64,000 bases of DNA from an uncultured Kocuria sp. (lineage in GTDB: Bacteria; Actinomycetota; Actinomycetes; Actinomycetales; Micrococcaceae): NCBI RefSeq assembly GCF_947500125.1, contig NZ_CANMRA010000007.1, positions 62,001-126,000 on the forward strand, written 5' to 3'. The notes below the pieces were generated by a model, which did no database searches, was not told the DNA's origin, and saw nothing but the letters and a program-made list of their open reading frames with translations. How positions within the stretch are numbered: the stretch's first letter is position 1; every line of letters starts with the position of its first letter. A program made the position numbers and the translations under genes. Shown piece by piece: positions 45,228-53,847 of this stretch.

Positions 45228-45790
45228 CCGACCTCACCGCAGCCGCCGCCGGGCTGCTCCTGCTGGCCGCCGCGGTGCTGGCCGGCCTCCCGTCCCGCGC
45301 CAGACTCCGGGGGACGCCCCGCCCGGCCGCGGTCCGCCGACGCCCGCCCGGAGCCCACGTCTCCGCGGGGGTCCTCGTGGAGCTCACCGCCGCCATGCTG
45401 GACGCCGGTCTGCCGCTCGGGGAGGCCGTGGCCGTGCTGGGCGGGAGCCGCAAGGACGACACCGGGGCCGCCCTGGAAGGGGTGGGCTCCCGGTTGCGGC
45501 TGGGGCTCCCGTGGCACACGGCGTGGGCCTCGGCGGGAGAGCTGCCGGCGCACCTGGCCGACTACCGCGAGGCGCTCACGTTCACCGCGACCTCCGGGGC
45601 GCCCTCGGCCCGGAGCCTGCGCTCGCAGGCCGCCCAGGTCCGGCGGGCGGCCTACCGGCGGGCGGAGCGGGCCGCGGAGTCGCTGTCCGTCCAGCTCGTC
45701 CTGCCGCTGGGACTGTGCTCCCTGCCGGCCTTCGTCTGCTGGGGCGTCCTGCCGGTCGTGCTGGGACTCGTCCCCGAGGTGTTCGGATGA
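45224..45790 (+). CDS. TadC-like T2SF membrane protein (Tad locus 2)
   Basis: A short, 188-residue platform protein with an N-terminal helix (about 6-23), a T2SF domain whose motif VELTAAMLDAGLPLGEAVAVL is clear, and a C-terminal hydrophobic pair (about 160-186) ending in LPVVLGLVPEVFG. It is coupled to the TadB-like gene. A 255-bp gap follows before the pilin gene, long for this operon. Confidence 0.85.
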   Translation: MTDLTAAAAGLLLLAAAVLAGLPSRARLRGTPRPAAVRRRPPGAHVSAGVLVELTAAMLDAGLPLGEAVAVLGGSRKDDTGAALEGVGSRLRLGLPWHTAWASAGELPAHLADYREALTFTATSGAPSARSLRSQAAQVRRAAYRRAERAAESLSVQLVLPLGLCSLPAFVCWGVLPVVLGLVPEVFG

Positions 45791-45997
45791 CGCCCCGCGC
45801 CCAGAGCCGCGGGCCCCCGCGCCCGGTCCGCCCCGCACCGGATCCCCGCCCCGCCCGCCGGGGCGCGGACCGGCGCCCCGGTGCCGCGCCGTCCGTGCGC
45901 CGCCGCCGGACCGTACCGCGCGTCCTGCACCCGCTCGTCAGGTGCCTCCCGTCCCGTCCGGCTCGTCCGGTACAGCCCGTCCAGCACCTGTCCGTGC

Positions 45998-46027
45998 TGC
46001 ATCTGCTCGTCCTGCATCTGCTCGTCC
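45998..46027 (+). repeat. 15-bp direct repeat in the pilin leader
   Basis: Two exact copies of TGCATCTGCTCGTCC back to back, about 20 bases before the pilin ATG, so they lie in the untranslated leader. A third partial unit (TGCACC) follows. Confidence 0.85.
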
Positions 46028-46045
46028 TGCACCGAAAGGAACGTC

Positions 46046-46339
46046 ATGTCCCAGCACCAGATCGCACCGTCCCGTCCCGCCCGGAAGCGCCGCAGCCTCC
46101 CGGGGCTCGACCCGGGAGCCCTCACCGGGGGCCGCACCGCCGCGCCGTCCGCCCGCGGGACCACCAGGCCCCGTCCGCTCGCCCGGACCGGGGACGCGGA
46201 CCTCGGCGCCACCACCGTGGAGTACGCCATGGTGGTGCTCGCCGCCGCGGCCTTCGGCGGCGTCATGGCCGCGGTGCTGTCCTCCGGCCAGGTGCGCGAG
46301 CTCCTGACCGCGATCATCGAGAAGGCGCTCGGCGTCTGA
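46046..46339 (+). CDS. Flp-type pilin (DUF4244 family)
   Basis: A 97-residue prepilin. AAAGGA is the ribosome site for ATG 46046. The basic leader of about 53 residues is followed by the class III cleavage motif ...ADLG/ATTVEYAM, with Glu at +5 and Tyr at +6, then a hydrophobic helix and a short C-terminus. It is the predicted pilus subunit of Tad locus 2. No prepilin peptidase (TadV/CpaA) is in the window. A strong hairpin right after the stop (46352-46395) may raise pilin level relative to downstream genes. Confidence 0.92.
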   Translation: MSQHQIAPSRPARKRRSLPGLDPGALTGGRTAAPSARGTTRPRPLARTGDADLGATTVEYAMVVLAAAAFGGVMAAVLSSGQVRELLTAIIEKALGV

Positions 46340-46351
46340 GCGTCCGCCCCT

Positions 46352-46395
46352 CGCAGGGGTCCGTGGCGCCCTCCCCGGCGCCACGGGCCCCTGCG
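46352..46395 (+). terminator. Hairpin between pilin and TadE genes
   Basis: A 19-bp stem (CGCAGGGGTCCGTGGCGCC against GGCGCCACGGGCCCCTGCG, one G-T pair) with a 6-base loop CTCCCC, 13 bases after the pilin stop. It lies inside the Tad operon and could be a partial terminator or an mRNA stabiliser. Confidence 0.75.
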
Positions 46396-46463
46396 GGTGC
46401 TCGCCGTCCCGTCCGGCCGCCGCACCGCGCGGCCACGCACCGTGTTCCCATGAGGAGTCCGCC

Positions 46464-46976
46464 ATGCCCGCCGACCGTCCCCGTTGCTGTGCGCGATGTC
46501 GTTCTCGCTCTCGTCCGGTTCGTCGACCCCGTCCCTGTCCTTCCTGCCGACGCCCCGGTTCCCGTCCCGCTTCCCCGCCCGGCTCCCGCTCCGGGCCCGG
46601 GCCACGGCCCGCCCCGCCGGACCACGGCGCCGTCACCGCCGAGACCGCAGTGCTCCTGCCCGCCCTCGTGCTGCTCCTGGCGGTTCTCCTCGCGGCCGCC
46701 GCGGCCGGGATGACCCTGATCCGGTACGAGGAGGCCGCGCGGGCCTCGGCCCGGGCCGCCGCCCGCGGCGAGAGCGCCGCCGTGGTCCGCTCCACGGCGC
46801 TGCGCGTGGCCGGGGAGGACGCCGCGATCCGCCTGGGCGGGAACGCCGGGACGGTCACCGTCACCGTCACCGGGCCCGCTCCCGGCGTCCTCGGGACCTG
46901 GGGCGGCTGGGAGCTGCGCGCGGACGCCTCCGCCGAGACGGAGGGAGCCGGCGCCGCCGGTGGGCACGGTGGCTGA
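46464..46976 (+). CDS. TadE-like pseudopilin (Tad locus 2)
   Basis: A 170-residue protein with a 50-residue leader very rich in Arg, Pro and Ser, then the TadE core GAVTAETAVLLPALVLLL, a typical class III-like helix with Glu at the right place, and a short beta-rich C-terminus. GAGGAG precedes ATG 46464. The leader composition is odd and a start further in cannot be excluded. It overlaps the next gene by a few codons. Confidence 0.82.
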   Translation: MPADRPRCCARCRSRSRPVRRPRPCPSCRRPGSRPASPPGSRSGPGPRPAPPDHGAVTAETAVLLPALVLLLAVLLAAAAAGMTLIRYEEAARASARAAARGESAAVVRSTALRVAGEDAAIRLGGNAGTVTVTVTGPAPGVLGTWGGWELRADASAETEGAGAAGGHGG

Positions 46977-47394
46977 GCGCGCGGTGCGGGGAGAGCCGGA
47001 ACGGCCCCGCCGCGGTCGTGACCGGGACGGTGACCGGGGGAGCGGCACCGTGCACGCGCTGACCCTCACCCTGGTGCTGGGCGTGCTGCTGCTGACCGTG
47101 CTGCTGCTCGCCCAGGCAGGGATCGCGACCCACCGCGCCGGCAAGGCCGCCGACCTCGCGGCGCTCGCCGCCGCCGACACCGCCCGTGGACTCGTGGCCG
47201 GCGACCCGTGCGGCACCGCCGAGCGCGTGGCCCGGGACAACGGGGCGCTGCTCGAGCTGTGCGAGCTCGTGGAGCCGGGGCGCGTCGTCGTCGACGTGCG
47301 CACCACCGTGGTCCTCGACGGGCCGCTCGCCCGGATCGGGGCCGCCCGCGGCGTGTCCCGGGCGGGGCCACCGGAGGTCTCCGGTGCGCCGTGA
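46960..47394 (+). CDS. Second TadE-like protein, helicase/secretion neighbourhood type (Tad locus 2)
   Basis: A 144-residue protein: basic Arg/Asp-rich N-terminus, then GSGTVHALTLTLVLGVLLL, the conserved helix of the actinobacterial TadE-like group, then HRAGKAADLAALAAADTA, its hallmark. Two cysteines (GDPCG and LCEL) may pair. I take GTG 46960; GTG 46969 is a possible later start. The protein ends five bases before the convergent helicase stop. Confidence 0.85.
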   Translation: MGTVAERAVRGEPERPRRGRDRDGDRGSGTVHALTLTLVLGVLLLTVLLLAQAGIATHRAGKAADLAALAAADTARGLVAGDPCGTAERVARDNGALLELCELVEPGRVVVDVRTTVVLDGPLARIGAARGVSRAGPPEVSGAP

Positions 47395-47398
47395 GGGA

Positions 47399-49741
47399 TC
47401 AGGTCCCGGGGGCGTCGTGCAGCACCGCGTCGATCAGCCGCACCGCGCCGGCCTTGTCCAGCGGGTTGTTGCGGTTGCCGCACTTGGGGGACTGCACGCA
47501 GGACGGGCACCCGTGCTCGCACTCGCACGAGGAGATCGCCTCCCGGGTGGCGCGCAACCACGCGACCGCCGTGGCGTAGCCGCGCTCCGCGAAGCCCGCG
47601 CCGCCGGGGTGGCCGTCGTAGACGAAGACCGTGGGCAGCTCCGTGTCGGCGTGCAGCGCCGTCGACAGCCCGCCCACGTCCCAGCGGTCGCACGAGGCCA
47701 CGAGCGGGAGCAGGCCGATCGCGGCGTGCTCGGCCGCGTGCAGCGCCCCGGGGACGTCGGACTCCTCGATCCCCGCGCCGGTCAGCACGGCACCCGGCAC
47801 GGTGAACCAGACGGACTTCGTGAACAGGTCCCGGGCCCCGAGGTCGAGGGGCTCCTCGCCCAGCACCTCGTTGGAGATCACCGCCTTGCGCTGGAACGAG
47901 ACCACCTTCGTGGTGACCTGCACCTGGCCGAAGTGGACGGTCACCGGTCCCCAGCCCTCCGCGCGCTCCTCGGCGACCACGCTCACCTGCGTGATGTCCC
48001 GGGCGGTGGTGTAGAAGTCGGGGTTCGCCCGGGTCACGGCGGCGACCGAGCCCGCCTCGTCGAGCTCGTCCACGATGTAGGTCCGGCCCTGGTGCACGTA
48101 CACGGCCCCCGGGTGGGCCTGGTAGTGGGACTGGGGGGAGTCCATCGTGCCGAGCACCGCGCCGGTGTCCGTCTCGATGATCCGGACCGGCCCGCCGCCG
48201 TCCGAGCGCAGCGACACCATTCCCGCCGCGGACTGGGGGTGCGTCCAGAACCACCCGCTCGGCCGGCGGCGCAGGTGACCGCTCGCCACGAGCGAGCCGA
48301 GCACCTCCGGGGCGGTGGGCCCGAAGCTGCCGACCTCCTCCGCGCGCAGCGGCTGCTCGGCCGCGGCCGCGCACAGGTGCGGGGCCAGCACGTAGGGGTT
48401 CGACGGGTCGAAGACCGTGGCCTCGACGTCCACGTCGAAGATCGCCTCCGGGTGGTTCACCAGATACGTGTCGAGGGGGTCGTCACCGGCCACGAAGGCC
48501 GCCAGGGCCTCCTGCCCGGCCCTTCCCGCCCGGCCGATCTGCTGGAAGAAGGACGCGCGGGTGCCGGGCCACCCCGCCACGACCACGGCGTCCAGCCCGG
48601 CCACGTCGATGCCGAGCTCGAGGGCGGAGGTGCTGGCGATCCCGAGCAGCCGCCCGTCCCGCAGCGCCTCCTCGAGCTCCCGACGCTCCTCGGGGAGGAA
48701 CCCGGAGCGGTAGGCCGCCACCCGGTGGGCCAGCGAGGGGTCGACCTCCTCCAGCTGGCGGTGGGCGATCTGGGCGATCGTCTCCGCGCCGCGGCGGGAC
48801 TTGATGAACGCGATGGTGCGGACCTGACGGAGCACCAGGTCCGTGAGCATGTCGGCCGTCTCGGCCAGGGCGGTGCGGCGCACCGGGGCGTCGTTCTCAC
48901 CGCCGCCGTCCGTCTGCTCCGGTTCCCAGAGCACCACGGTGACCGGCCCGTGCGGGGAGAAGTCCGTGGTCACCGGCGTCACGTCGGCCTCCGGGACCCC
49001 GACGAGGCGGGCGAAGGAGGCGTGCGGCTCGAAGGAGGTCGCGGACGCCCCGATGAAGACCGGGTCCGCCCCGTACGTGCGGCAGATCCGGCGCAGCCTC
49101 CGCATGAGGTTGGCCACGTGCGAGCCGAAGACGCCCCGGTACGAGTGCGCCTCGTCCACCACGACGTACTTCAGGCGGCGGAAGAACCGGGACCAGCGTG
49201 CGTGGTTGGGCAGCACCCCGTAGTGCAGCATGTCCGGGTTGCACAGCACCACGTCGGCGTGGTCCCGGACCCAGCGGCGCTCCGCGGGGTCGGTGTCGCC
49301 GTCGTAGGTCGCGGCCCGCAGGGTCGGCAGGCCGAGCGCGTCCAGGCCCTTGAGCTGGTCGGCGGCCAGAGCCTTGGTGGGGGACAGGTACAGGGCCGTG
49401 GCCTCGTCCGGGTGGTGGATCATGCCCGGGTTCGCCAGCGCCGCGAGCCGTCCCCGGTGCACGGCGTCGGCCACGGGCGCCTGGTAGGCCAGGGACTTCC
49501 CGGACGCGGTCCCCGTGGCGACCACCACGTGCCGGGGGGCCAGCATCGCCTGGACCTGGTGCAGGTACGGCGCGTGCACGCCGAGCCGTTCGTAGGCCGC
49601 GACCACGTCCGGGTGGAGGTGCTCGGGCCACGGCGCCGTCACGGCGTCCCGGTCGGGGATCTCCCGGACGTGGCGCACCTGCTCCGGCGCGTCGCCGCGG
49701 CCGAGCAGGGGGATCAGGGAGACGTGGTCGGAGGACGGCAC
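47399..49741 (-). CDS. DEAH-box helicase of the helicase/secretion neighbourhood
   Basis: A 780-residue superfamily 2 helicase with Walker A ATGTASGKSLAYQ near residue 78, DEAH box VVVDEAHSYRG, motif III GASAT, motif VI QIGRAGRAG and a C-terminal zinc-binding DUF1998 region (CECEHGCPSCVQSPKCGN). This helicase next to Tad genes defines the neighbourhood in actinobacteria; its real role, DNA or RNA repair, is not settled. GTG 49741 is used; it has almost no leader and lies directly behind the terminator hairpin, so the mRNA may be nearly leaderless. Confidence 0.92.
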   Translation of the reverse strand: MPSSDHVSLIPLLGRGDAPEQVRHVREIPDRDAVTAPWPEHLHPDVVAAYERLGVHAPYLHQVQAMLAPRHVVVATGTASGKSLAYQAPVADAVHRGRLAALANPGMIHHPDEATALYLSPTKALAADQLKGLDALGLPTLRAATYDGDTDPAERRWVRDHADVVLCNPDMLHYGVLPNHARWSRFFRRLKYVVVDEAHSYRGVFGSHVANLMRRLRRICRTYGADPVFIGASATSFEPHASFARLVGVPEADVTPVTTDFSPHGPVTVVLWEPEQTDGGGENDAPVRRTALAETADMLTDLVLRQVRTIAFIKSRRGAETIAQIAHRQLEEVDPSLAHRVAAYRSGFLPEERRELEEALRDGRLLGIASTSALELGIDVAGLDAVVVAGWPGTRASFFQQIGRAGRAGQEALAAFVAGDDPLDTYLVNHPEAIFDVDVEATVFDPSNPYVLAPHLCAAAAEQPLRAEEVGSFGPTAPEVLGSLVASGHLRRRPSGWFWTHPQSAAGMVSLRSDGGGPVRIIETDTGAVLGTMDSPQSHYQAHPGAVYVHQGRTYIVDELDEAGSVAAVTRANPDFYTTARDITQVSVVAEERAEGWGPVTVHFGQVQVTTKVVSFQRKAVISNEVLGEEPLDLGARDLFTKSVWFTVPGAVLTGAGIEESDVPGALHAAEHAAIGLLPLVASCDRWDVGGLSTALHADTELPTVFVYDGHPGGAGFAERGYATAVAWLRATREAISSCECEHGCPSCVQSPKCGNRNNPLDKAGAVRLIDAVLHDAPGT

Positions 49742-49756
49742 CGGTTCATTGTGCCA

Positions 49757-49803
49757 CCGCCGTCCCGGCGGCCCCACCGGTCGAGGGGCCGCCGGGACGG
49801 CGG
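49757..49803 (-). terminator. Terminator of the GH13 gene
   Basis: A perfect 19-bp stem (CCGCCGTCCCGGCGGCCCC and complement) with a 9-base loop, 23 bases after the GH13 stop and only 16 bases before the helicase start on the same strand. Confidence 0.85.
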
Positions 49804-49825
49804 TGCGCGGGAGCGGCCCGGGGCC

Positions 49826-51625
49826 TCAGCCCTGCGCGGGCGCGGCGCCGGTCCGCCGGTGCACGCGGGCCTCCCAGGGCCGCAGCAGCCCCTCGTCACC
49901 GGGGGCGACGACGTCGGCGCGGTTGCCGATCAGCAGCTCGGTTCCGGCCCAGCCCTCGGGCAGGTCCGCGCGGACCTCCTCGCCCGAGACGTTGGCCAGC
50001 ACCAGCAGCTCCACGTCGTCCAGGCGGCGGGTGAAGGCGTAGAGCTGCTCGTGGTGGGACAGCAGCATCGTGAAGTCGCCCAGGGCCACCACGGGCTCGG
50101 TGTGCCGCAGCTCGATCAGGCGCCGGTAGTGGTGGAACACGGATTCCGGGTCGGCCCGGGCGGTCTCGGCGTTGACCACGTCGTGGTCGGGGTTGACCGC
50201 GATCCACGGGGTCCCGGTGCTGAACCCGGCGTTCGCACCGCCGGTCCACTGGACCGGGGTGCGGGCGTTGTCCCGGCTCGACCAGCGCAGTCCCGCCAGC
50301 ACGGTCTCCGGGTCCGCGCCGGCGGCCACGGCGTGGCGGTAGTGGTTGACCGACTCGATGTCGCGGAAGTCCTCGATCGTGGCGAAGGGGGCGTTGGTCA
50401 TGCCCAGCTCCTCGCCCTGGTACACGTACGGCGTGCCCCGGTGCAGGTGCAGCAGCGTGGCCAGGCACGTGGCCGAGGCCACCCGGTGCTCAGGGCCGTC
50501 GTCCCCGAAGCGGGACACTGCGCGGGGCTGGTCGTGGTTGTTCCAGTACAGGGAGTTCCAGCCGACCTCCTCCAGGCCCTCCTGCCACCGGCCCAGCGAG
50601 GCCTTGAGGTCGGTGAGCCGCAGGGGGCGGGGGTCGAACTTCCCGCCGGGGCCGTGGTCGAGGCCCACGTGCTCGAACTGGAAGACCATGTCCACCTCGC
50701 CCCGGGCCGGATCGGTGAACAGCTGGGCCTGCTCCACGGTGACGCCCGGCATCTCGCCCACGGTGATGAGCTCCGCGTCCCGGCCCGCGAAGACCTCGCG
50801 GTGCATCTCCTGGAGGAACTCGTGGATCCGGGGACCGCAGAGATAGGAGGCCGACCCGTCGCCCCAGGGCGTTCCGTCCACCGGCGGCCCGTCGTGCAGG
50901 TGGCCGTCGTCGGCGACGTCCTTGCTGATCATGTTGATGACGTCCATGCGGAAGCCGTCCACCCCGCGGTCCAGCCACCAGCGCATCATGGCGTACACGG
51001 CCGCCCGCACCTGCGGGTTCTCCCAGTTGAGGTCCGGCTGCTTGGTCGAGAACAGATGCAGGTAGTACTCGCCCGAGGCCTCGTCCAGCTCCCAGGTCGA
51101 GCCGGAGAAGAAGCTCTGCCAGTTGGTCGGCTCCGCGCCGGGGGCGCCGGGCTCCATGCCCTGGCGGGGTGCCCGCCACCAGTACCAGTCCCGCTTGGGG
51201 GAATCGGGGGAGGAGCGGGACTCGACGAACCACGGGTGCTCGTCGGAGGTGTGGTTGACCACGAGGTCCATCACCAGCTTCATCCCGCGTCCGTGCACGG
51301 CGGCGAGCAGCTCGTCGAACTGCTCCAGGGTGCCGAAGGCCGGGTCGATGTCCTGGTAGTCGCTGATGTCGTAGCCGTTGTCGTCCTGCGGGGAGCGGTA
51401 GATCGGAGAGAGCCAGAGAACGTCCACGCCCAGGTCCTGCAGGTGGTCCAGGTGGGCGATGATGCCGCCGAGGTCGCCGATGCCGTCGCCGTCGGAGTCG
51501 GCGAAGGAGCGGGGGTAGATCTGATAGACGACCGCGTCGGTCCACCACGCGGGGGCGTCCCCGGCGCCGCTGCCGGTGCCGGGCCGCTGGGCGGTGATGT
51601 TCTGCTGCTGGGGGTCGCTGCTCAT
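49826..51625 (-). CDS. GH13 alpha-glucosidase (oligo-1,6/alpha-1,4-glucosidase group)
   Basis: A 599-residue cytoplasmic glycosidase with the (beta/alpha)8 domain starting DAVVYQIYPRSFADSDGDG, the signature of the oligosaccharide-hydrolysing subfamily. The catalytic nucleophile is D228 (GFRMDVIN), the acid/base E291 (GEMPG) and the transition-state Asp D365 (NNHDQ). No signal peptide. GAGGAG lies before ATG 51625. It is divergent from the DeoR-galT-galK genes and shares their promoter region, which suggests a shared alpha-galactoside or oligosaccharide pathway; substrate is inferred. Confidence 0.93.
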   Translation of the reverse strand: MSSDPQQQNITAQRPGTGSGAGDAPAWWTDAVVYQIYPRSFADSDGDGIGDLGGIIAHLDHLQDLGVDVLWLSPIYRSPQDDNGYDISDYQDIDPAFGTLEQFDELLAAVHGRGMKLVMDLVVNHTSDEHPWFVESRSSPDSPKRDWYWWRAPRQGMEPGAPGAEPTNWQSFFSGSTWELDEASGEYYLHLFSTKQPDLNWENPQVRAAVYAMMRWWLDRGVDGFRMDVINMISKDVADDGHLHDGPPVDGTPWGDGSASYLCGPRIHEFLQEMHREVFAGRDAELITVGEMPGVTVEQAQLFTDPARGEVDMVFQFEHVGLDHGPGGKFDPRPLRLTDLKASLGRWQEGLEEVGWNSLYWNNHDQPRAVSRFGDDGPEHRVASATCLATLLHLHRGTPYVYQGEELGMTNAPFATIEDFRDIESVNHYRHAVAAGADPETVLAGLRWSSRDNARTPVQWTGGANAGFSTGTPWIAVNPDHDVVNAETARADPESVFHHYRRLIELRHTEPVVALGDFTMLLSHHEQLYAFTRRLDDVELLVLANVSGEEVRADLPEGWAGTELLIGNRADVVAPGDEGLLRPWEARVHRRTGAAPAQG

Positions 51626-51804
51626 TCGGCTGCTCCTCGGGTGACGCCGCGGACGGGCCGGCCGGGGGAGGGGAACGGCACACCAGGGTGGCAGTGCCGC
51701 GGCTCCGGTGCGACCGGTCTCGGTACCCGACCAGTCTGCTCGAACGGTGTGCTCCGGCGACACCGCCGCCGCCCGGTACAGTTCAACACTTTTCCACATA
51801 CAGT

Positions 51805-51820
51805 ATGTTCAATTGAACAT
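51805..51820. promoter_or_regulatory. Perfect 16-bp palindrome, probable DeoR operator
   Basis: ATGTTCAATTGAACAT is a perfect palindrome in the divergent region between the GH13 and DeoR-family genes, in AT-rich sequence. A half-site GTTCAAC is at 51781-51787. The adjacent DeoR-type regulator makes it the prime candidate to bind here and control both directions. Confidence 0.65.
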
Positions 51821-51892
51821 GATGCGGACAGCACGGCCCCGCGCACCCCTGGTGCCACCACACCGAACTGTCCGCCGACCGCGGGAGGAACG

Positions 51893-52678
51893 ATGACCGA
51901 GATGCTTCCCGACCGCCGGAGGCGGGAGATCCTCGACCGTGTGCGCGCGGCCGGTGCCGTGCGGGTCGCCGACCTGGTCGCGGAGCTCGGTGTCTCCGAC
52001 ATGACGGTGCGCCGGGACCTGGACCGGTTGGCCAGGGACGGGGAGCTGCAGAAGGTGCACGGCGGGGCGAAGCTGCCCGCGGGGTCCTCGGCCGCCGAGC
52101 CCGGCTTCGCGCACAAGTCCGAGCTGCAGCTGCCGGAGAAGGCGGCGATCGCCGCCGCCGCGGAGTCCATGGTGGAGCCGGGGATGTCGGTCTCGCTGAA
52201 CTCCGGGACCACCACCTTCGCTCTGGCCCGCGCCCTGCGCCGCGTTCCCGGCATCACGGTGGTGACGAACTCCCCGCGCATCGCCGACGTGCTCCAGGAC
52301 GCGCCCGCCACGGGACAGACCGTGGTCCTCACCGGCGGGGTGCGCACTCCCTCGGACGCCCTGGTGGGCCCGCTGGCCACCGCGGCCCTGCGCACCCTGC
52401 ACGTGGACCTGTGCTTCCTGGGCGTGCACGGGCTGTCCGACCGGGACGGGCTGACCACTCCGAACATGATGGAGGCCGAGATCAACCGCCTCTTCCTCCA
52501 ACGCTGCGACCGCAGCGTGGTGCTGGCCGACTCCACGAAGTGGGGCCTGTCCGGGCTCTACCGCATCGCCGGTCTCGAGGAGGTCGACACCGTGGTGACC
52601 GACGACGGGCTCGACGCCGCGGCCCGCGAGACCTTGCGCCACCACATTTCCGACCTGCGACTGGAGCCCGTCCGATGA
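51893..52678 (+). CDS. DeoR-family sugar regulator of the gal operon
   Basis: A 261-residue DeoR/GlpR repressor. The HTH near residues 22-45 reads VRVADLVAELGVSDMTVRRDLDRL, followed by VHGGA. The C-terminal sugar-phosphate sensor of the DeoR fold contains SLNSGTTT and ADSTKWG. GGGAGGAA lies before ATG 51893. Its stop overlaps galT (ATGA at 52675-52678), so the regulator and its enzymes form one operon. The likely inducer is a galactose metabolite. Confidence 0.92.
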   Translation: MTEMLPDRRRREILDRVRAAGAVRVADLVAELGVSDMTVRRDLDRLARDGELQKVHGGAKLPAGSSAAEPGFAHKSELQLPEKAAIAAAAESMVEPGMSVSLNSGTTTFALARALRRVPGITVVTNSPRIADVLQDAPATGQTVVLTGGVRTPSDALVGPLATAALRTLHVDLCFLGVHGLSDRDGLTTPNMMEAEINRLFLQRCDRSVVLADSTKWGLSGLYRIAGLEEVDTVVTDDGLDAAARETLRHHISDLRLEPVR

Positions 52679-53847
52679 CCTCTCCCGCCCCCGCCGAGCG
52701 CGCCACTGCCCAGCGCGCCACTGCCGAGCGCGCCACCGCACTGCTGATCGCGCACCGGACCCACCACCTCGCCGACGGGCGGGAGGCCGTGTTCTTCTCC
52801 GACCGCGGCACCCTGCCCGTGGAGCACGTCGTGGACCGCCGGCCCCTGGACGCCCGCTCCGGCGGCGGCGAGGTGCGCTTCGACCGGCTGACGGGGGAGT
52901 GGGTGGCGGTGGCCGCCCACCGCCAGGCGCGGACCTATCTGCCCCCGGCCGACCAGTGCCCGCTGTGCCCGTCCGTGGGCGGGCGGGAGTCGGAGATCCC
53001 GGCGGAGGACTTCGACGTCGTCGTCTTCGAGAACCGCTTCCCCTCCCTGGGCCCGGAGCTCGGCGAGCTCCCGGCACCCGGGCCCACGGAGGAACGGGAG
53101 CTGTGGGGCGCACCCGCCCCCGCGTACGGGCGGTGCGAGGTGGTGGTGTTCACGCCCGAGCACCAGGGCTCCTTCGCGTCCCTGCCCCCCGAGCGGGCGC
53201 GCACCGTGGTGGAGGCCTGGGCCCAGCGCACCGAAGCGCTCTCGGCGATGCGGGGCGTCCGGCACGTGTTCCCCTTCGAGAACCGGGGCGAGCAGATCGG
53301 GGTGACCCTGCACCACCCGCACGGGCAGATCTACGCCTACCCCTACCCCGCTCCGCACGCCGCCCGGCTGGCCGCCCGCTCCAGGGTCCACCTGGCCGCC
53401 ACGGGGCGGGCCCTGATGGGCGAGGTCCTGGCCGACGAGACCGCCTCCGGGGACCGGATGGTGCTGGCGGGCGAGCACTTCTCCGCCTACGTGCCCTACG
53501 CCGCGCGCTGGCCCCTGGAGGTCCACCTCGTCCCGCACCGGCAGGTCCCGGACCTCGCCGCGCTCACGGGGGAGGAGCGGGACGAGCTGGCGGTCCTCTA
53601 CCGCGATCTGGTGCAACGGGTGGACCGGCTCTACGACACGCCGACCCCCTACATCGCCGCCTGGCACCAGACCCCCGTCACGCCCGCGGACCGGGAGGCC
53701 GGCTGGTTGCACCTGCAGCTCACCAGCCCGCGCCGGGCGGAGGACAAGCTGAAGTTCCTGGCCGGCTCCGAGGCCGCCATGGGGGCGTTCATCAACGACG
53801 TCACCGCCGAGCAGACCGCCGCACGCCTGAGGGAGGCCGCACGATGA
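52675..53847 (+). CDS. galT: Galactose-1-phosphate uridylyltransferase
   Basis: Leloir enzyme that exchanges UMP between UDP-glucose and galactose-1-phosphate. It has 390 residues. The active-site triad is H214-P215-H216 in HHPHGQIYAYPY, with H216 the nucleophile. The zinc ligands start with CPLCPS. The N-terminus has a threefold repeat of ERATA/QRATA, encoded by 15-bp units, upstream of the conserved core. Coupled by ATGA to the regulator and to galK. Confidence 0.95.
   Translation: MTSPAPAERATAQRATAERATALLIAHRTHHLADGREAVFFSDRGTLPVEHVVDRRPLDARSGGGEVRFDRLTGEWVAVAAHRQARTYLPPADQCPLCPSVGGRESEIPAEDFDVVVFENRFPSLGPELGELPAPGPTEERELWGAPAPAYGRCEVVVFTPEHQGSFASLPPERARTVVEAWAQRTEALSAMRGVRHVFPFENRGEQIGVTLHHPHGQIYAYPYPAPHAARLAARSRVHLAATGRALMGEVLADETASGDRMVLAGEHFSAYVPYAARWPLEVHLVPHRQVPDLAALTGEERDELAVLYRDLVQRVDRLYDTPTPYIAAWHQTPVTPADREAGWLHLQLTSPRRAEDKLKFLAGSEAAMGAFINDVTAEQTAARLREAAR
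52696..52740 (+). repeat. 15-bp tandem repeat (3 units) at galT 5' end
   Basis: Units at 52696, 52711 and 52726, each close to GAGCGCGCCACTGCC, encode ERATA, QRATA and ERATA. The frame is kept, so copy number can vary without loss of the enzyme. Confidence 0.9.

Noticed and set aside
47186-51892. Very long open frame in the same phase as the DeoR gene
   Set aside because: It runs opposite the helicase and GH13 genes, both with intact catalytic motifs. The true DeoR start is ATG 51893 with a good ribosome site.
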